From positions 1-64,000 of the forward strand of contig NZ_VOBI01000002.1 of assembly GCF_008369325.1 (NCBI RefSeq): a stretch of 64,000 nt of DNA. Reading direction: 5' to 3'. This DNA comes from Pseudomonas sp. ANT_H12B (GTDB lineage Bacteria; Pseudomonadota; Gammaproteobacteria; Pseudomonadales; Pseudomonadaceae). Both the position numbers and the translations under genes were made by a program. Below the pieces are notes generated by a model. That model was not told the DNA's origin. It was given only the letters and a program-made list of their open reading frames with translations, and did no database searches. Below, one piece after another: positions 27,301-36,626 of the stretch. Position 1 is the stretch's first letter; every line of letters begins with the position of its first letter.

Positions 27301-28023
27301 ATGAAACGTCCAAGTGGTCGCGCTGCCGATCAGCTCCGCTCGATCCGCATTACCCGCAACTACACCAAACACGCCGAGGGATCTGTACTGGTCGAGTTCG
27401 GTGATACCAAAGTCATCTGCACCGTCAGCGTCGAGAACGGCGTGCCGCGTTTCCTCAAAGGTCAAGGCCAAGGCTGGTTGACCGCTGAATACGGCATGCT
27501 GCCGCGCGCCACTGGCGAGCGTAACCAGCGTGAAGCGAGCCGCGGCAAACAAGGCGGCCGCACCCTGGAAATCCAGCGTCTGATCGGTCGTTCCCTGCGC
27601 GCTTCTCTGGACATGTCCAAGCTAGGCGACGTCACCCTGTACGTCGACTGCGACGTGATCCAGGCTGACGGCGGCACCCGCACCGCGTCCATCACCGGCG
27701 CCATGGTTGCATTGGTCGATGCCTTGAAAGTGATCAAGAAGCGTGGCGGCCTGAAAGGCGGCGACCCGCTGAAGCAAATGATCGCTGCCGTTTCGGTGGG
27801 CATGTATCAGGGCGAGCCGGTGCTTGACCTCGACTACCTGGAAGACTCGGCTGCCGAGACTGACTTGAACGTGGTGATGACCAGCACGGGCGGTTTCATC
27901 GAAGTTCAGGGCACTGCCGAAGGCGCACCGTTCCAGCCTGAAGAGCTGAACGCTATGCTTGAGCTGGCGAAGAAAGGCATGAGCGAAATCTTCGAGCTGC
28001 AAAAGGCTGCACTGGCCGACTGA
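27301..28023 (+). CDS. rph: Ribonuclease PH
   Basis: 240 residues from ATG 27301 ([38 protein letters not shown]). It is a phosphate-dependent 3'-5' exonuclease that trims tRNA 3' ends. The segment [23 protein letters not shown] contains the conserved Arg residues of the active site. The frame continues upstream to 27163 but that part is the promoter region. It diverges from yicC. Confidence 0.97.
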   Translation: MKRPSGRAADQLRSIRITRNYTKHAEGSVLVEFGDTKVICTVSVENGVPRFLKGQGQGWLTAEYGMLPRATGERNQREASRGKQGGRTLEIQRLIGRSLRASLDMSKLGDVTLYVDCDVIQADGGTRTASITGAMVALVDALKVIKKRGGLKGGDPLKQMIAAVSVGMYQGEPVLDLDYLEDSAAETDLNVVMTSTGGFIEVQGTAEGAPFQPEELNAMLELAKKGMSEIFELQKAALAD

Positions 28024-28052
28024 TCGGAACCGCTCCAGGCAAGGAGGACGTT

Positions 28053-28421
28053 ATGAGTGACGAGCAAGAGCTGCTTCCCATCCCTAGCAAAGAGGTTCGG
28101 CAGTGGGCGATGTTTTGTCACTTGTCCGCCTTGCTGGGGATCTGGATACCGTTCGGCACGCTGATCGGGCCGCTGATTCTCTGGCAGATGAAGCGCGAGA
28201 TGGACCCTTTCGTCGATGCGCAGGGCAAGGAGGCGCTGAACTTTCAGATCACCGTCGCCATTGCTTCTGCTATCTGCTTCTTGTTGATGGTGGTGATCAT
28301 CGGGTTCTTCCTGTTTGGTTTGCTCGCGATCGGTGCGCTGGTGCTGACGATCATTGCTGGCGTGAAAGCCAATGAAGGGGTGCCTTACCGGTATCCGTTC
28401 ACCTGGCGGCTGATCAAATAA
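28053..28421 (+). CDS. DUF4870 membrane protein
   Basis: 122 residues starting MSDEQELLPIPSKEVRQWAMFCHLSALLG, the normal opening of DUF4870 proteins. It has a first membrane segment (about 20-45), an amphipathic loop with FVDAQGKEALNFQ, then a long hydrophobic stretch (about 67-105) making two helices, and ends YPFTWRLIK. It is an inner-membrane protein of unknown function. It lies 29 bases after rph with AGGAGG before the ATG. Confidence 0.9.
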   Translation: MSDEQELLPIPSKEVRQWAMFCHLSALLGIWIPFGTLIGPLILWQMKREMDPFVDAQGKEALNFQITVAIASAICFLLMVVIIGFFLFGLLAIGALVLTIIAGVKANEGVPYRYPFTWRLIK

Positions 28422-28432
28422 ATCGCAGGCAC

Positions 28433-28461
28433 AAAAAAACCGACATTGCTGTCGGTTTTTT
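28433..28461. terminator. Bidirectional Rho-independent terminator between DUF4870 gene and crc
   Basis: AAAAAAACCGAC, loop ATTGCT, GTCGGTTTTTT. A/T runs on both sides let it serve both converging genes. Confidence 0.93.
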
Positions 28462-28479
28462 GTGTCTGCGAAACGACGC

Positions 28480-29259
28480 TTAAATGGTCAGCGTCCAGTC
28501 GTAGTCCACGATCAGCGGTGCATGTTGCGAGAACCGTGGCTGACGTGGCAGGCGTGCGCTACGAACAAAGCGGCGCAGGCCCGGGGTCAGCAACTGGTAG
28601 TCGAAACGCCAACCGAGGTTGAGCATTTCAGCCTGTTCGTTATCCGGCCACCAGCTGTACTGGTCGCCTTCACGGCTGACTTCGCGCAGTGCATCGACAT
28701 AACCCATATTGCCGACAATCTCGTCCATCCAGGCACGTTCAGGTGCCAGGAAGCCCGGGGATTGCTGGCTGTCGCGCCAGTTCTTGATATCCAGCTTTTG
28801 TTGCGCTACGTACAGCGAGCCACAGTAAATGTACTCGCGACGTTTGCGTCGCTGTTTATCCAGATAACGGGCGAAATCGTCCATTAGCTTGAACTTCTGG
28901 TTCAAGTCTTCATCGCCATTCTGCCCCGAAGGGAGCAGCAAGGTCGCGATGCTGACCTTATCGAAATCGGCTTGCAGGTAGCGCCCGTAGCGGTCGGCTG
29001 TCTCGAAGCCGAGACCACTGATGACTGCCTTCGGTTGCAGCCGCGAATACAAAGCCACGCCACCTTGGGCGGGAACTTCGGCTTCGCAGGCATAAAGGAA
29101 GTAGCCATCCAGTTGGAAGGCTGGATCGTCCAGTTCAAAGGCGGAGGCGCGGGTGTCCTGCAGGCAGATGACGTCGGCATTCTGTGCTTGCAGCCAACTG
29201 AGCAAACCTCGCTCCACTGCAGCCTGAATACCATTGACGTTCACACTGATGATCCGCAT
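28480..29259 (-). CDS. crc: Catabolite repression control protein Crc
   Basis: 259 residues with the endonuclease/exonuclease/phosphatase fold (MRIISVNVNGIQAAVERGLLSWLQAQNADVICLQDTRAS). In Pseudomonas this protein, encoded divergently from pyrE, is Crc. It has no nuclease activity and works with Hfq to repress translation of catabolic mRNAs at A-rich sites. The start at 29259 matches family length; the longer frame runs into the shared promoter. Its location beside pyrE and rph supports Crc rather than a true exonuclease III. Confidence 0.95.
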   Translation of the reverse strand: MRIISVNVNGIQAAVERGLLSWLQAQNADVICLQDTRASAFELDDPAFQLDGYFLYACEAEVPAQGGVALYSRLQPKAVISGLGFETADRYGRYLQADFDKVSIATLLLPSGQNGDEDLNQKFKLMDDFARYLDKQRRKRREYIYCGSLYVAQQKLDIKNWRDSQQSPGFLAPERAWMDEIVGNMGYVDALREVSREGDQYSWWPDNEQAEMLNLGWRFDYQLLTPGLRRFVRSARLPRQPRFSQHAPLIVDYDWTLTI

Positions 29260-29341
29260 AAATGGCCCCAAAAATCGCGTGCGTGTATGATACACGGCGT
29301 CAACCTAATTAGCTAAATCCGTGGTATTTGGGGTTTTTTTC

Positions 29342-29986
29342 ATGCAAGCGTATCAGCGCGATTTCATTCGTTTTGCCATCGATCGCGGCGTTTTGCGCTT
29401 CGGCGAGTTCACCCTGAAGTCCGGGCGCACCAGTCCTTACTTCTTCAATGCCGGCCTGTTCAACTCAGGGAAGGCGCTTGCGCAGCTGGGTCGTTTCTAC
29501 GCGGCAGCCATCATTGAGAGCGGTATTTCGTTCGATGTATTGTTTGGTCCAGCGTACAAAGGCATCCCTTTGGCGGCGACTACCGCAGTGGCCTTGGCCG
29601 AGCATCATGACCGTGATTTGCCATGGTGCTTCAACCGCAAGGAAGCCAAGGCTCACGGCGAAGGCGGCAGCCTGGTCGGCGCACCGTTGACCGGCGACGT
29701 GCTGATCATCGACGACGTGATCACCGCTGGCACTGCCATCCGCGAGGTGATGCAGATCATCGGCTCCCAGGACGGCGCCAAGGCGGCGGGTGTGCTCATC
29801 GCCCTGAACCGTCAGGAGCGTGGCAACGGCGAGTTGTCGGCGATCCAGGAAGTGGAACGTGACTTCGGCATTCCGGTGATCAGTATTGTTTCGCTGAACC
29901 AGGTGCTCGAGTTCCTGGCTGACGATCCGCAGCTAAAGCAGCATTTGCCAGCGGTTGAAGCCTATCGCGCACAGTTCGGCGTTTAA
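29342..29986 (+). CDS. pyrE: Orotate phosphoribosyltransferase
   Basis: 214 residues from [38 protein letters not shown]. It converts orotate plus PRPP to OMP in pyrimidine synthesis. The PRPP-binding motif [16 protein letters not shown] lies at about residue 120. ATG 29342 is chosen over the GTG/ATG seven codons upstream. It shares an 82-base divergent promoter region with crc and ends in a strong terminator. Confidence 0.97.
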   Translation: MQAYQRDFIRFAIDRGVLRFGEFTLKSGRTSPYFFNAGLFNSGKALAQLGRFYAAAIIESGISFDVLFGPAYKGIPLAATTAVALAEHHDRDLPWCFNRKEAKAHGEGGSLVGAPLTGDVLIIDDVITAGTAIREVMQIIGSQDGAKAAGVLIALNRQERGNGELSAIQEVERDFGIPVISIVSLNQVLEFLADDPQLKQHLPAVEAYRAQFGV

Positions 29987-29993
29987 CGAAAAG

Positions 29994-30018
29994 GCCCTGT
30001 TTTTACAGGGCTTTTTTT
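29994..30018 (+). terminator. Terminator after pyrE
   Basis: GCCCTGT, loop TTTTT, ACAGGGC followed by eight T residues. Confidence 0.95.
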
Positions 30019-30029
30019 TCATCTGGCGA

Positions 30030-30413
30030 TTAACGCAGGCTGCACCATTTCGCACACAGGCGCAGGGTCAACCGCGCGTTGAACAGCGCAAACACCATCA
30101 GTGCAAACACAACCATTACGTAAAGTGTGCGATCCACGTCAAAGTCCCAAAGATCCAGCGTGCTGCTGCCCATGATTTTCACAGCGGCAGGCAAGTTGAC
30201 GTAAAACAGCGCCAGAAAGGCGCTGGTCAGAGGGAGGGCGCAGGCGAACAAAACGTTCGTTACCTTTTCCCGGCTACGTTTTCTGGCGAGCGGGCCAGAT
30301 TGGTTTTCATCCAACTCCAACGCTTCATGCAGCCTCGGCCACGCCAGGTTGAACATGAAGGTGGTCAGGGTCAGCAGCAAGCCGCTGACCGCGACGATGT
30401 CACTGAATGGCAT
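30030..30413 (-). CDS. Small membrane protein of unknown function
   Basis: 127 residues with three hydrophobic segments: about 5-25 (DIVAVSGLLLTLTTFMFNLAW), 52-72 (VLFACALPLTSAFLALFYV) and 95-117 (TLYVMVVFALMVFALFNARL). It is probably an inner-membrane protein with a short charged cytoplasmic loop (ARKRSREKV). Its start overlaps the stop of the upstream gene by 14 bases, so the two are translationally linked and may act together. I do not recognise the family. Confidence 0.7.
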   Translation of the reverse strand: MPFSDIVAVSGLLLTLTTFMFNLAWPRLHEALELDENQSGPLARKRSREKVTNVLFACALPLTSAFLALFYVNLPAAVKIMGSSTLDLWDFDVDRTLYVMVVFALMVFALFNARLTLRLCAKWCSLR

Positions 30414-30972
30414 TCAGGCCCAGTGTCTGGCACAACAGCGCGTGGGAATCTTCACTGATTTCGAACTGCCCGGCACTGCCTTTGCGTTTGGTGATGGGTT
30501 TGAAAGTCGGCTCGTTCTGGGTGATCAGCATGTTCAGCTCATCACGGATGACGTCAGAGCTGATCACCACCAGGTAAACCGTCTGCGCATGCTCTGCCGT
30601 TTCGATCACGGCCCTCATGCTGTGTTGAAGGATCTCGTCCAGCTGATTGCGAAACCGTGAAACCGTATTTTTCAGCAGGGTTTTGCTCTGGCTCTGAGTG
30701 AGCTGGAAAATCGTCGATATCTGCGATTCGGTCGGCAAGGTCTGCCCGAAGTAGCTTTGAATCAGATACAGCAAGCGGTCCTGTTTCGCTTCATCGGCCC
30801 GGCTTGGCATGCCGCCTTCGACCAGCATCTTCAGGTACTCGGTCAGGCTGGCCTTGGCAATTCGTTGCAAGGCATGAGCGATTTCGCCATCGGAAATCTT
30901 CAGGGTCTTTTTGACCGGTTCCTTCTGCTCCTGCTCGAAAGCCTGGGCGTCAATCGTGAACGAGATCTGCAT
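30400..30972 (-). CDS. Protein of unknown function, cytoplasmic
   Basis: 190 residues, mainly helical and charged, without signal or membrane segments. It starts MQISFTIDAQAFEQEQKEPVKKTLKISDGEIAHALQRIAK and has TESQISTIFQLTQSQSKTLLKNTVSRFRNQL around residues 81-111, which could be a helix-turn-helix-like or coiled arrangement. It overlaps the next membrane protein gene by 14 bases. No family is recognised. The compact pair with a membrane partner suggests a small accessory module. Confidence 0.65.
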   Translation of the reverse strand: MQISFTIDAQAFEQEQKEPVKKTLKISDGEIAHALQRIAKASLTEYLKMLVEGGMPSRADEAKQDRLLYLIQSYFGQTLPTESQISTIFQLTQSQSKTLLKNTVSRFRNQLDEILQHSMRAVIETAEHAQTVYLVVISSDVIRDELNMLITQNEPTFKPITKRKGSAGQFEISEDSHALLCQTLGLNAIQ

Positions 30973-30990
30973 GAATCATCGCCTCCCAGG

Positions 30991-31218
30991 CTATTTTTTT
31001 CTGACAGGGCTGGAGGTTTTGTTCGGGTACGGATCTACCATAGCGTCGCCTTGGCCGGTCAGAACCTTCCAGCCCTTAAGGGCGTGAGTGGAGTCATCGA
31101 AATGATGGCAGGGGGGCATTGAAACGCTGGACGGACCGGAATACTGATGGCCGCAGTCCACACATTCAAAGGTGCCTGCAGAAACATCACTACCGTAAGG
31201 AACGTAATCTTTTTTCAT
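30991..31218 (-). CDS. Small zinc-ribbon protein
   Basis: 75 residues, MKKDYVPYGSDVSAGTFECVDCGHQYSGPSSVSMPPCHH. Cys19, Cys22 and Cys37 with the following His residues form a likely zinc ribbon or knuckle. ATG 31218 is selected because GGAG lies seven bases upstream; the frame to 31284 lacks one. It is 18 bases upstream of the 190-residue unknown, so these three genes form one probable operon. A nucleic-acid or stress role is only a guess. Confidence 0.7.
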   Translation of the reverse strand: MKKDYVPYGSDVSAGTFECVDCGHQYSGPSSVSMPPCHHFDDSTHALKGWKVLTGQGDAMVDPYPNKTSSPVRKK

Positions 31219-31319
31219 GAGGTAGATCTCCTGTGGATTCACGGAAGATCCTATGCGGACTAATGCTGGCTGGATGTCGGACATTTCGCTTTGTCAGGTC
31301 AGGCATTTCCTGCGCGCAT

Positions 31320-31397
31320 AAAAAAGATCGCAGACTTCGTCAGCTCCTACGGAATATTCGTACATCCATAGGCGCCGCTGAAGGCTGCGATCTTTTA
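31320..31397. repeat. Inverted-repeat element of the GATCGCAG type
   Basis: AAAAAGATCGCAG (31321-31333) and CTGCGATCTTTT (31385-31396) enclose a GC-rich spacer with CAGCTCCTACGG. This is a second family of short palindromic repeats in fluorescent pseudomonads, distinct from the GTGGGAGCG REP. It lies directly downstream of argB and could act as its transcript end. Confidence 0.75.
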
Positions 31398-31409
31398 AGG
31401 CTTTATAAA

Positions 31410-32315
<906 letters not shown>

Positions 32316-32354
32316 TCAGGGCTCCGGCACTTCAATAAAAGGCGCTTCGATAAA

Positions 32355-33752
32355 TCAAAACGGTAAAAGGAGATCAGGTGCAACACGCTTCAACTGGACT
32401 TTGAAAACGTCTTTGATGCGCTGCAATTCAGCCTCGTCATCGGCCTCGAAGCGCAGCACCAGCACCGGTGTGGTGTTGGACGCGCGCACCAGGCCCCAGC
32501 CTTTGGCGTAGTCGACTCGCACGCCGTCAATGGTGGTCAGGTCGGCACCTTCGCCCCACTTCGCGTCGTGCAGAGCATCAATGATGCTGAATTTGCTCTC
32601 TTCGGTCACATGGATATTGATTTCCGGCGTAGAAATATCGTTCGGGAAGGTCGCAAACAGCTCTTCCGCGGTGGATTTTTCTTTGCTGAGGATCTCCAGC
32701 AGGCGCGCGGCGCTGTAAATGCCGTCGTCGAAACCGAACCAGCGCTCCTTGAAGAAGATGTGCCCGCTCATTTCGCCGGCCAGCAGGGCGCCGGTTTGTT
32801 TCATTTTCTTTTTGATCAACGAGTGACCGGTCTTCCACATTAGCGGACGACCACCGTATTCCTTGATCAGCGGCGTCAGGCGACGGGTGCATTTGACGTC
32901 GAAGATGATCTCCGCGTCGGCGTTGCGCGCCAGCACGTCACGGGCGAACAGCATCAGCAGGCGGTCTGGGTAAACGATGCTGCCGGTGTTGGTCACCACG
33001 CCGACGCGGTCGCCGTCGCCGTCGAAGGCCAGGCCGATGTCGGCGTTGGTTTCCTTGACCTTGGCGATCAGGTCAACGAGGTTTTCAGGCTTGCCCGGGT
33101 CCGGGTGGTGGTTCGGGAAGTTGCCGTCGACGTCGCAGAACAGCGGAATGACTTCGCAGTTCAGGGCCTCGATCAGTTGCGGGGCGATCACGCCGGCGGC
33201 GCCGTTACCGCAGTCGACTACCACTTTCAGGCGGCGGGCCAGTTTGATGTCCTGGACGATTTCGGTGTTGTAGCGATCGAGGATCTCAACCTGGGTGATG
33301 CTGCCCTTGCCGCTGCTCAGGTTGTTGGTCTTGAGGCGTTCGTGCAGGGCCTGGATCTGTTCGTTGGCCAGGGTATCGCCAGCGATGACGATCTTGAAGC
33401 CGTTGTAGTTTGACGGGTTGTGGCTGCCGGTGAGCATTACACCGGATTTGCCGGCCAATACGTTGGCGGCGTAATACAGCGCAGGCGTTGGTACCAGGCC
33501 GACGTCGCTGACGTGGCAGCCGCTGTCGGCCAGGCCCTTGATCAATTGCTCCACCAGTTCCGGGCCGGACAGGCGACCGTCGCGACCAACGGAAACGTTC
33601 GGTTCGTCCTGGGCCAGGCTCTGGGAGCCGATGGCGCGACCGAGCCAATAAGCGGTTTCAGCGTTCAAGAATTCCGGGACGGTGCCGCGAATGTCATAGG
33701 CGCGGAAGATGCTGTCGGGAAACTTGGGTGCGACTTGGGCTGGGGTGCTCAT
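32355..33752 (-). CDS. algC: Phosphomannomutase/phosphoglucomutase AlgC
   Basis: 465 residues, the short form without an N-terminal membrane extension. It interconverts hexose 1- and 6-phosphates for alginate, LPS and rhamnolipid precursors. The phosphoserine is Ser110 in LTGSHNPSN, the magnesium loop is DGDGDR at 244-249, and the sugar-binding loop is GEMSGHIFF. It is followed by argB. Confidence 0.96.
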   Translation of the reverse strand: MSTPAQVAPKFPDSIFRAYDIRGTVPEFLNAETAYWLGRAIGSQSLAQDEPNVSVGRDGRLSGPELVEQLIKGLADSGCHVSDVGLVPTPALYYAANVLAGKSGVMLTGSHNPSNYNGFKIVIAGDTLANEQIQALHERLKTNNLSSGKGSITQVEILDRYNTEIVQDIKLARRLKVVVDCGNGAAGVIAPQLIEALNCEVIPLFCDVDGNFPNHHPDPGKPENLVDLIAKVKETNADIGLAFDGDGDRVGVVTNTGSIVYPDRLLMLFARDVLARNADAEIIFDVKCTRRLTPLIKEYGGRPLMWKTGHSLIKKKMKQTGALLAGEMSGHIFFKERWFGFDDGIYSAARLLEILSKEKSTAEELFATFPNDISTPEINIHVTEESKFSIIDALHDAKWGEGADLTTIDGVRVDYAKGWGLVRASNTTPVLVLRFEADDEAELQRIKDVFKVQLKRVAPDLLLPF

Positions 33753-34079
33753 TACTGGAAATGCTCCATCTCGAAGGTGGCTGGACCTGCCGGCGAAGAA
33801 CTCGTCGGCAGGCGCAAACTGAAGGGTATGACGGCTTTTTCCACTGAGAGTTCGTGGTGTGCAATGGCCATGCCCTCAGATTCAGTGAGCCTTTGGCCGG
33901 TCCATACCTTGATTTCCAGTCGTAAACCTTCCAGATGACGGCTGTGCATTTTCAGCCACGAACCTGAGGGAGCGTGCTTGCTCGCGACGGCGTACTGGTA
34001 GTCAGCACTGGTGTTGAATGTGCCGCCGTCATCGAGCAGGCTCGCTCCCACAATGAAGCGTCGGGTCGTGATTTTCGGA
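33753..34079. other. Gap between dut and algC
   Basis: It contains a BIME (33966-34053). A minus-strand frame stays open across the gap, with plausible but unrecognised residues near algC. I see no start site for it and treat the stretch as untranslated, possibly algC promoter region. Confidence 0.45.
33966..34053. repeat. BIME: pair of inverted REP sequences
   Basis: GAGGGAGCGTGCTTGCTCGCGACGG and the inverted ATCGAGCAGGCTCGCTCCCACA enclose a spacer with GTGTTGAATGTG, a diverged member of the family seen at 18347 and 41371. Confidence 0.8.
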
Positions 34080-34535
34080 TCAATGGCTGCCGGAATGCCC
34101 GAAGCCACCCGCACCGCGCTCGGTTTCAACGAACTCTTCGACCATCTCGAAGTGTGCTTGAACCACCGGCACCAGAACCAACTGGGCCAGGCGCTCGCCG
34201 ACCACCATGTTGAACTCGGTCTGACCACGGTTCCAGCACGACACCATCAGCGGACCCTGGTAATCGGAGTCGATCAGGCCAACCAGATTGCCCAGCACGA
34301 TGCCGTGCTTATGGCCTAGGCCGGAGCGCGGCAGAATCAGCGCCGCCAGGCCCGGGTCGCCGATGTAGACGGACAGGCCGGTGGGGATCAGCAGGGTTTC
34401 ACCCGGCTTGATCACGGTGTCTTTTTCCAGCATGGCGCGCAGGTCGAGGCCGGCGGAGCCTGGGGTGGCGTATTGCGGCAGCGGGAAGTCGGTACCGATG
34501 CGAGGGTCGAGGATCTTGGCTTGCAAAGCGTGCAT
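34080..34535 (-). CDS. dut: dUTP diphosphatase
   Basis: 151 residues. It hydrolyses dUTP to dUMP, keeping uracil out of DNA. The five trimer motifs are visible: [54 protein letters not shown] and the Gly-rich [12 protein letters not shown] tail. It starts five bases after the coaBC stop. Confidence 0.97.
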   Translation of the reverse strand: MHALQAKILDPRIGTDFPLPQYATPGSAGLDLRAMLEKDTVIKPGETLLIPTGLSVYIGDPGLAALILPRSGLGHKHGIVLGNLVGLIDSDYQGPLMVSCWNRGQTEFNMVVGERLAQLVLVPVVQAHFEMVEEFVETERGAGGFGHSGSH

Positions 34536-34540
34536 GTAAA

Positions 34541-35749
34541 TTAAACCTGGTTCAGCCGTTCGGCGATAAAAGTGATCAGTTGGCGAGCAATCTTGCTCTT
34601 GCTGGTCTGGGCGAAGAGTGTGGCGTGCAATTCACGGTCGATCACGCTGCAGGCGTTTTCTTCACTGTTGAAGCCGATGCTCGGGTTGGCGACGTCATTG
34701 GCGACGATCAAATCGAGGTTCTTGTCTTTCAACTTGCGCGCAGCGTAATCGAGCAGGTGTTCGGTTTCGGCAGCGAAACCGACACTGAACGGACGGTCGG
34801 GGCGAGTAGCGATGGAGGCCAGGATGTCCGGGTTTCGCACCATCTGTAGCAACAAGCCGTCGCCGTTCGTAGGGTCTTTCTTGAGTTTCTGTGGGGCCAC
34901 GACTTCCGGACGGTAGTCCGCGACCGCTGCGGAGGCGATAAACAGGTCGCAGGGCATTGAGGCTTCACAAGCAGCGAGCATGTCGCGGGCGCTGACCACG
35001 TCGATGCGCGTGACGCGATCCGGGGTTGGCAGGTGCACCGGGCCGGTGATCAGGGTCACGCGGGCACCGGCTTCCACCGCGGCTTCGGCCAGGGCGAAGC
35101 CCATTTTGCCGGAGCTGTGGTTGGTGATGTAACGCACCGGGTCGATGTTTTCCTGGGTCGGGCCAGCGGTAATCAGCACGTGCTTGCCGGTGAGTGCCTG
35201 ACGCTGGAAGCAGTCAGCCGCGCATTGGGCGAGGTCGGTGGCTTCGAGCATACGGCCCATGCCGACGTCGCCACAGGCCTGGCTGCCGGAGGCCGGGCCG
35301 AAGGATTTGATGCCGCGGCTTTCGAGCAATTGCAGATTGGCTTGGGTCGCCGGGTCGCGCCACATGGCCTGGTTCATCGCCGGGGCAACGGCGACCACGG
35401 CGTCGGTGGCCAGCACCAGTGTCGTCAGCAGGTCGTTGGCGATGCCTTGGGCCAGACGGGCGATCAGGTCCGCCGTTGCCGGGGCGATCAGCACCAGATC
35501 GGCCCATTTGGCCAGCTCGATGTGGCCCATGGCAGCTTCGGCCGCCGGGTCCAGCAGGTCGAGGTGAACCGGGTGCCCGGAGAGGGCCTGCATGGTCAAC
35601 GGAGTAATGAACTCGCTGCCGCCACGGGTCATGACCACGCGCACTTCGGCGCCTTGGTCGATCAGGCGGCGAACCAGGTCGGCGCTCTTATAGGCAGCAA
35701 TGCCGCCGCCGACGCCCAGAACGATGCGTTTCCGATACAGCCGCTGCAT
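34541..35749 (-). CDS. coaBC: Bifunctional phosphopantothenoylcysteine decarboxylase/phosphopantothenate-cysteine ligase
   Basis: 402 residues from [25 protein letters not shown]. It does two steps of coenzyme A synthesis. The N-terminal CoaC flavoprotein (about 1-185) has the APAMNQAMW motif; the C-terminal CoaB ligase (about 190-402) has [22 protein letters not shown] and [12 protein letters not shown] 35749 is used; the 23 extra codons upstream run into the divergent radC promoter. Confidence 0.96.
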   Translation of the reverse strand: MQRLYRKRIVLGVGGGIAAYKSADLVRRLIDQGAEVRVVMTRGGSEFITPLTMQALSGHPVHLDLLDPAAEAAMGHIELAKWADLVLIAPATADLIARLAQGIANDLLTTLVLATDAVVAVAPAMNQAMWRDPATQANLQLLESRGIKSFGPASGSQACGDVGMGRMLEATDLAQCAADCFQRQALTGKHVLITAGPTQENIDPVRYITNHSSGKMGFALAEAAVEAGARVTLITGPVHLPTPDRVTRIDVVSARDMLAACEASMPCDLFIASAAVADYRPEVVAPQKLKKDPTNGDGLLLQMVRNPDILASIATRPDRPFSVGFAAETEHLLDYAARKLKDKNLDLIVANDVANPSIGFNSEENACSVIDRELHATLFAQTSKSKIARQLITFIAERLNQV

Positions 35750-35885
35750 AGGTCTGCCTTTCATTTCGTTGATGACTGCATGGCGATACCCCCTCCCCAG
35801 GGATGAAATCGCCCGCAAAAAAGATGGGCTAAGATATCACAGCGACCGCTATGGAACAGCGGCGCCCACATTCCAGGGAGGTGCT

Positions 35886-36560
35886 ATGAGTATTCGCGAT
35901 TGGCCGGTGGCCGAGCGGCCGCGGGAAAAGTTACTGGAGCAGGGCTCGGCGAGTCTTTCGGATGCCGAGCTGTTGGCGATCTTCCTTCGAACCGGGGTGT
36001 CCGGTAAAAGCGCGGTGGATCTGGCGCGACATCTCTTGAGTCAGTTTGGCAGCCTGCGCAAATTGCTGGAGGCGGATCTGCGGACCTTTAGTGGTGAGCT
36101 TGGTCTCGGGCCAGCCAAGTTTGCGCAGTTGCAGGCGGTGCTGGAGATGGCCCGACGTCATCTGGCTGAGCGCCTGCGTCACAACTCAGTGCTGGAGAAT
36201 CCTTTGGCGGTGCGTGATTACCTCAAATCGATGCTGCGTCATGAGCCGCATGAGGTATTCGGCTGCCTGTTTCTGGATTCTAAGCATCGGGTGCTGGCGT
36301 TTGAATCGCTGTTTCGCGGCTCCATCGATTGCACCAGCGTTTATCCACGCCAAGTAGTCAAGCGTGCGTTGGCCCACAACGCCGCAGCGTTGATCCTCTG
36401 CCACAACCATCCGTCGGGCAATCCCGACCCCAGTCAGGCTGACCGAAAATTGACCAAGCGCCTGCAAGAGGCGCTGGACCTGATCGATGTGCGGGTGCTC
36501 GACCATTTCATCATCGGTGACGGCGATCCGCTGTCCATGGCGGAGTATGGGTGGATGTAG
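35886..36560 (+). CDS. radC: RadC/MPN-domain protein
   Basis: 224 residues. An N-terminal helix-hairpin-helix part ([37 protein letters not shown]) is followed by a JAMM/MPN domain with [18 protein letters not shown], the metal-binding H-x-H...S...D motif. The cellular role of RadC is still unclear. The ATG at 35886 follows GGGAGG; the frame upstream overlaps the coaBC leader. Confidence 0.94.
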   Translation: MSIRDWPVAERPREKLLEQGSASLSDAELLAIFLRTGVSGKSAVDLARHLLSQFGSLRKLLEADLRTFSGELGLGPAKFAQLQAVLEMARRHLAERLRHNSVLENPLAVRDYLKSMLRHEPHEVFGCLFLDSKHRVLAFESLFRGSIDCTSVYPRQVVKRALAHNAAALILCHNHPSGNPDPSQADRKLTKRLQEALDLIDVRVLDHFIIGDGDPLSMAEYGWM

Positions 36561-36584
36561 GAGAGTCGGTCGGTTAAACGAAAA

Positions 36585-36612
36585 CCCTGTGGGAGCGGCG
36601 GTGCGACAGGTT
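36585..36612. repeat. Single REP-like half between convergent genes
   Basis: CCCTGTGGGAGCGGCGGTGCGACAGG forms a small hairpin with the REP core GTGGGAGCG, between radC and the binding-protein gene. Confidence 0.5.
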
Positions 36613-36626
36613 TTGTGGTGTCGCCA

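Noticed and set aside
28480..29259. Annotation as exodeoxyribonuclease III
   Set aside because: The fold fits, but the sequence and position beside pyrE identify Crc, which is not a nuclease.
33752..34228. Open minus-strand frame between dut and algC (possible AlgC extension)
   Set aside because: It overlaps dut and runs through a BIME. The short AlgC start is the one known for this family, and no start site is visible in the gap.
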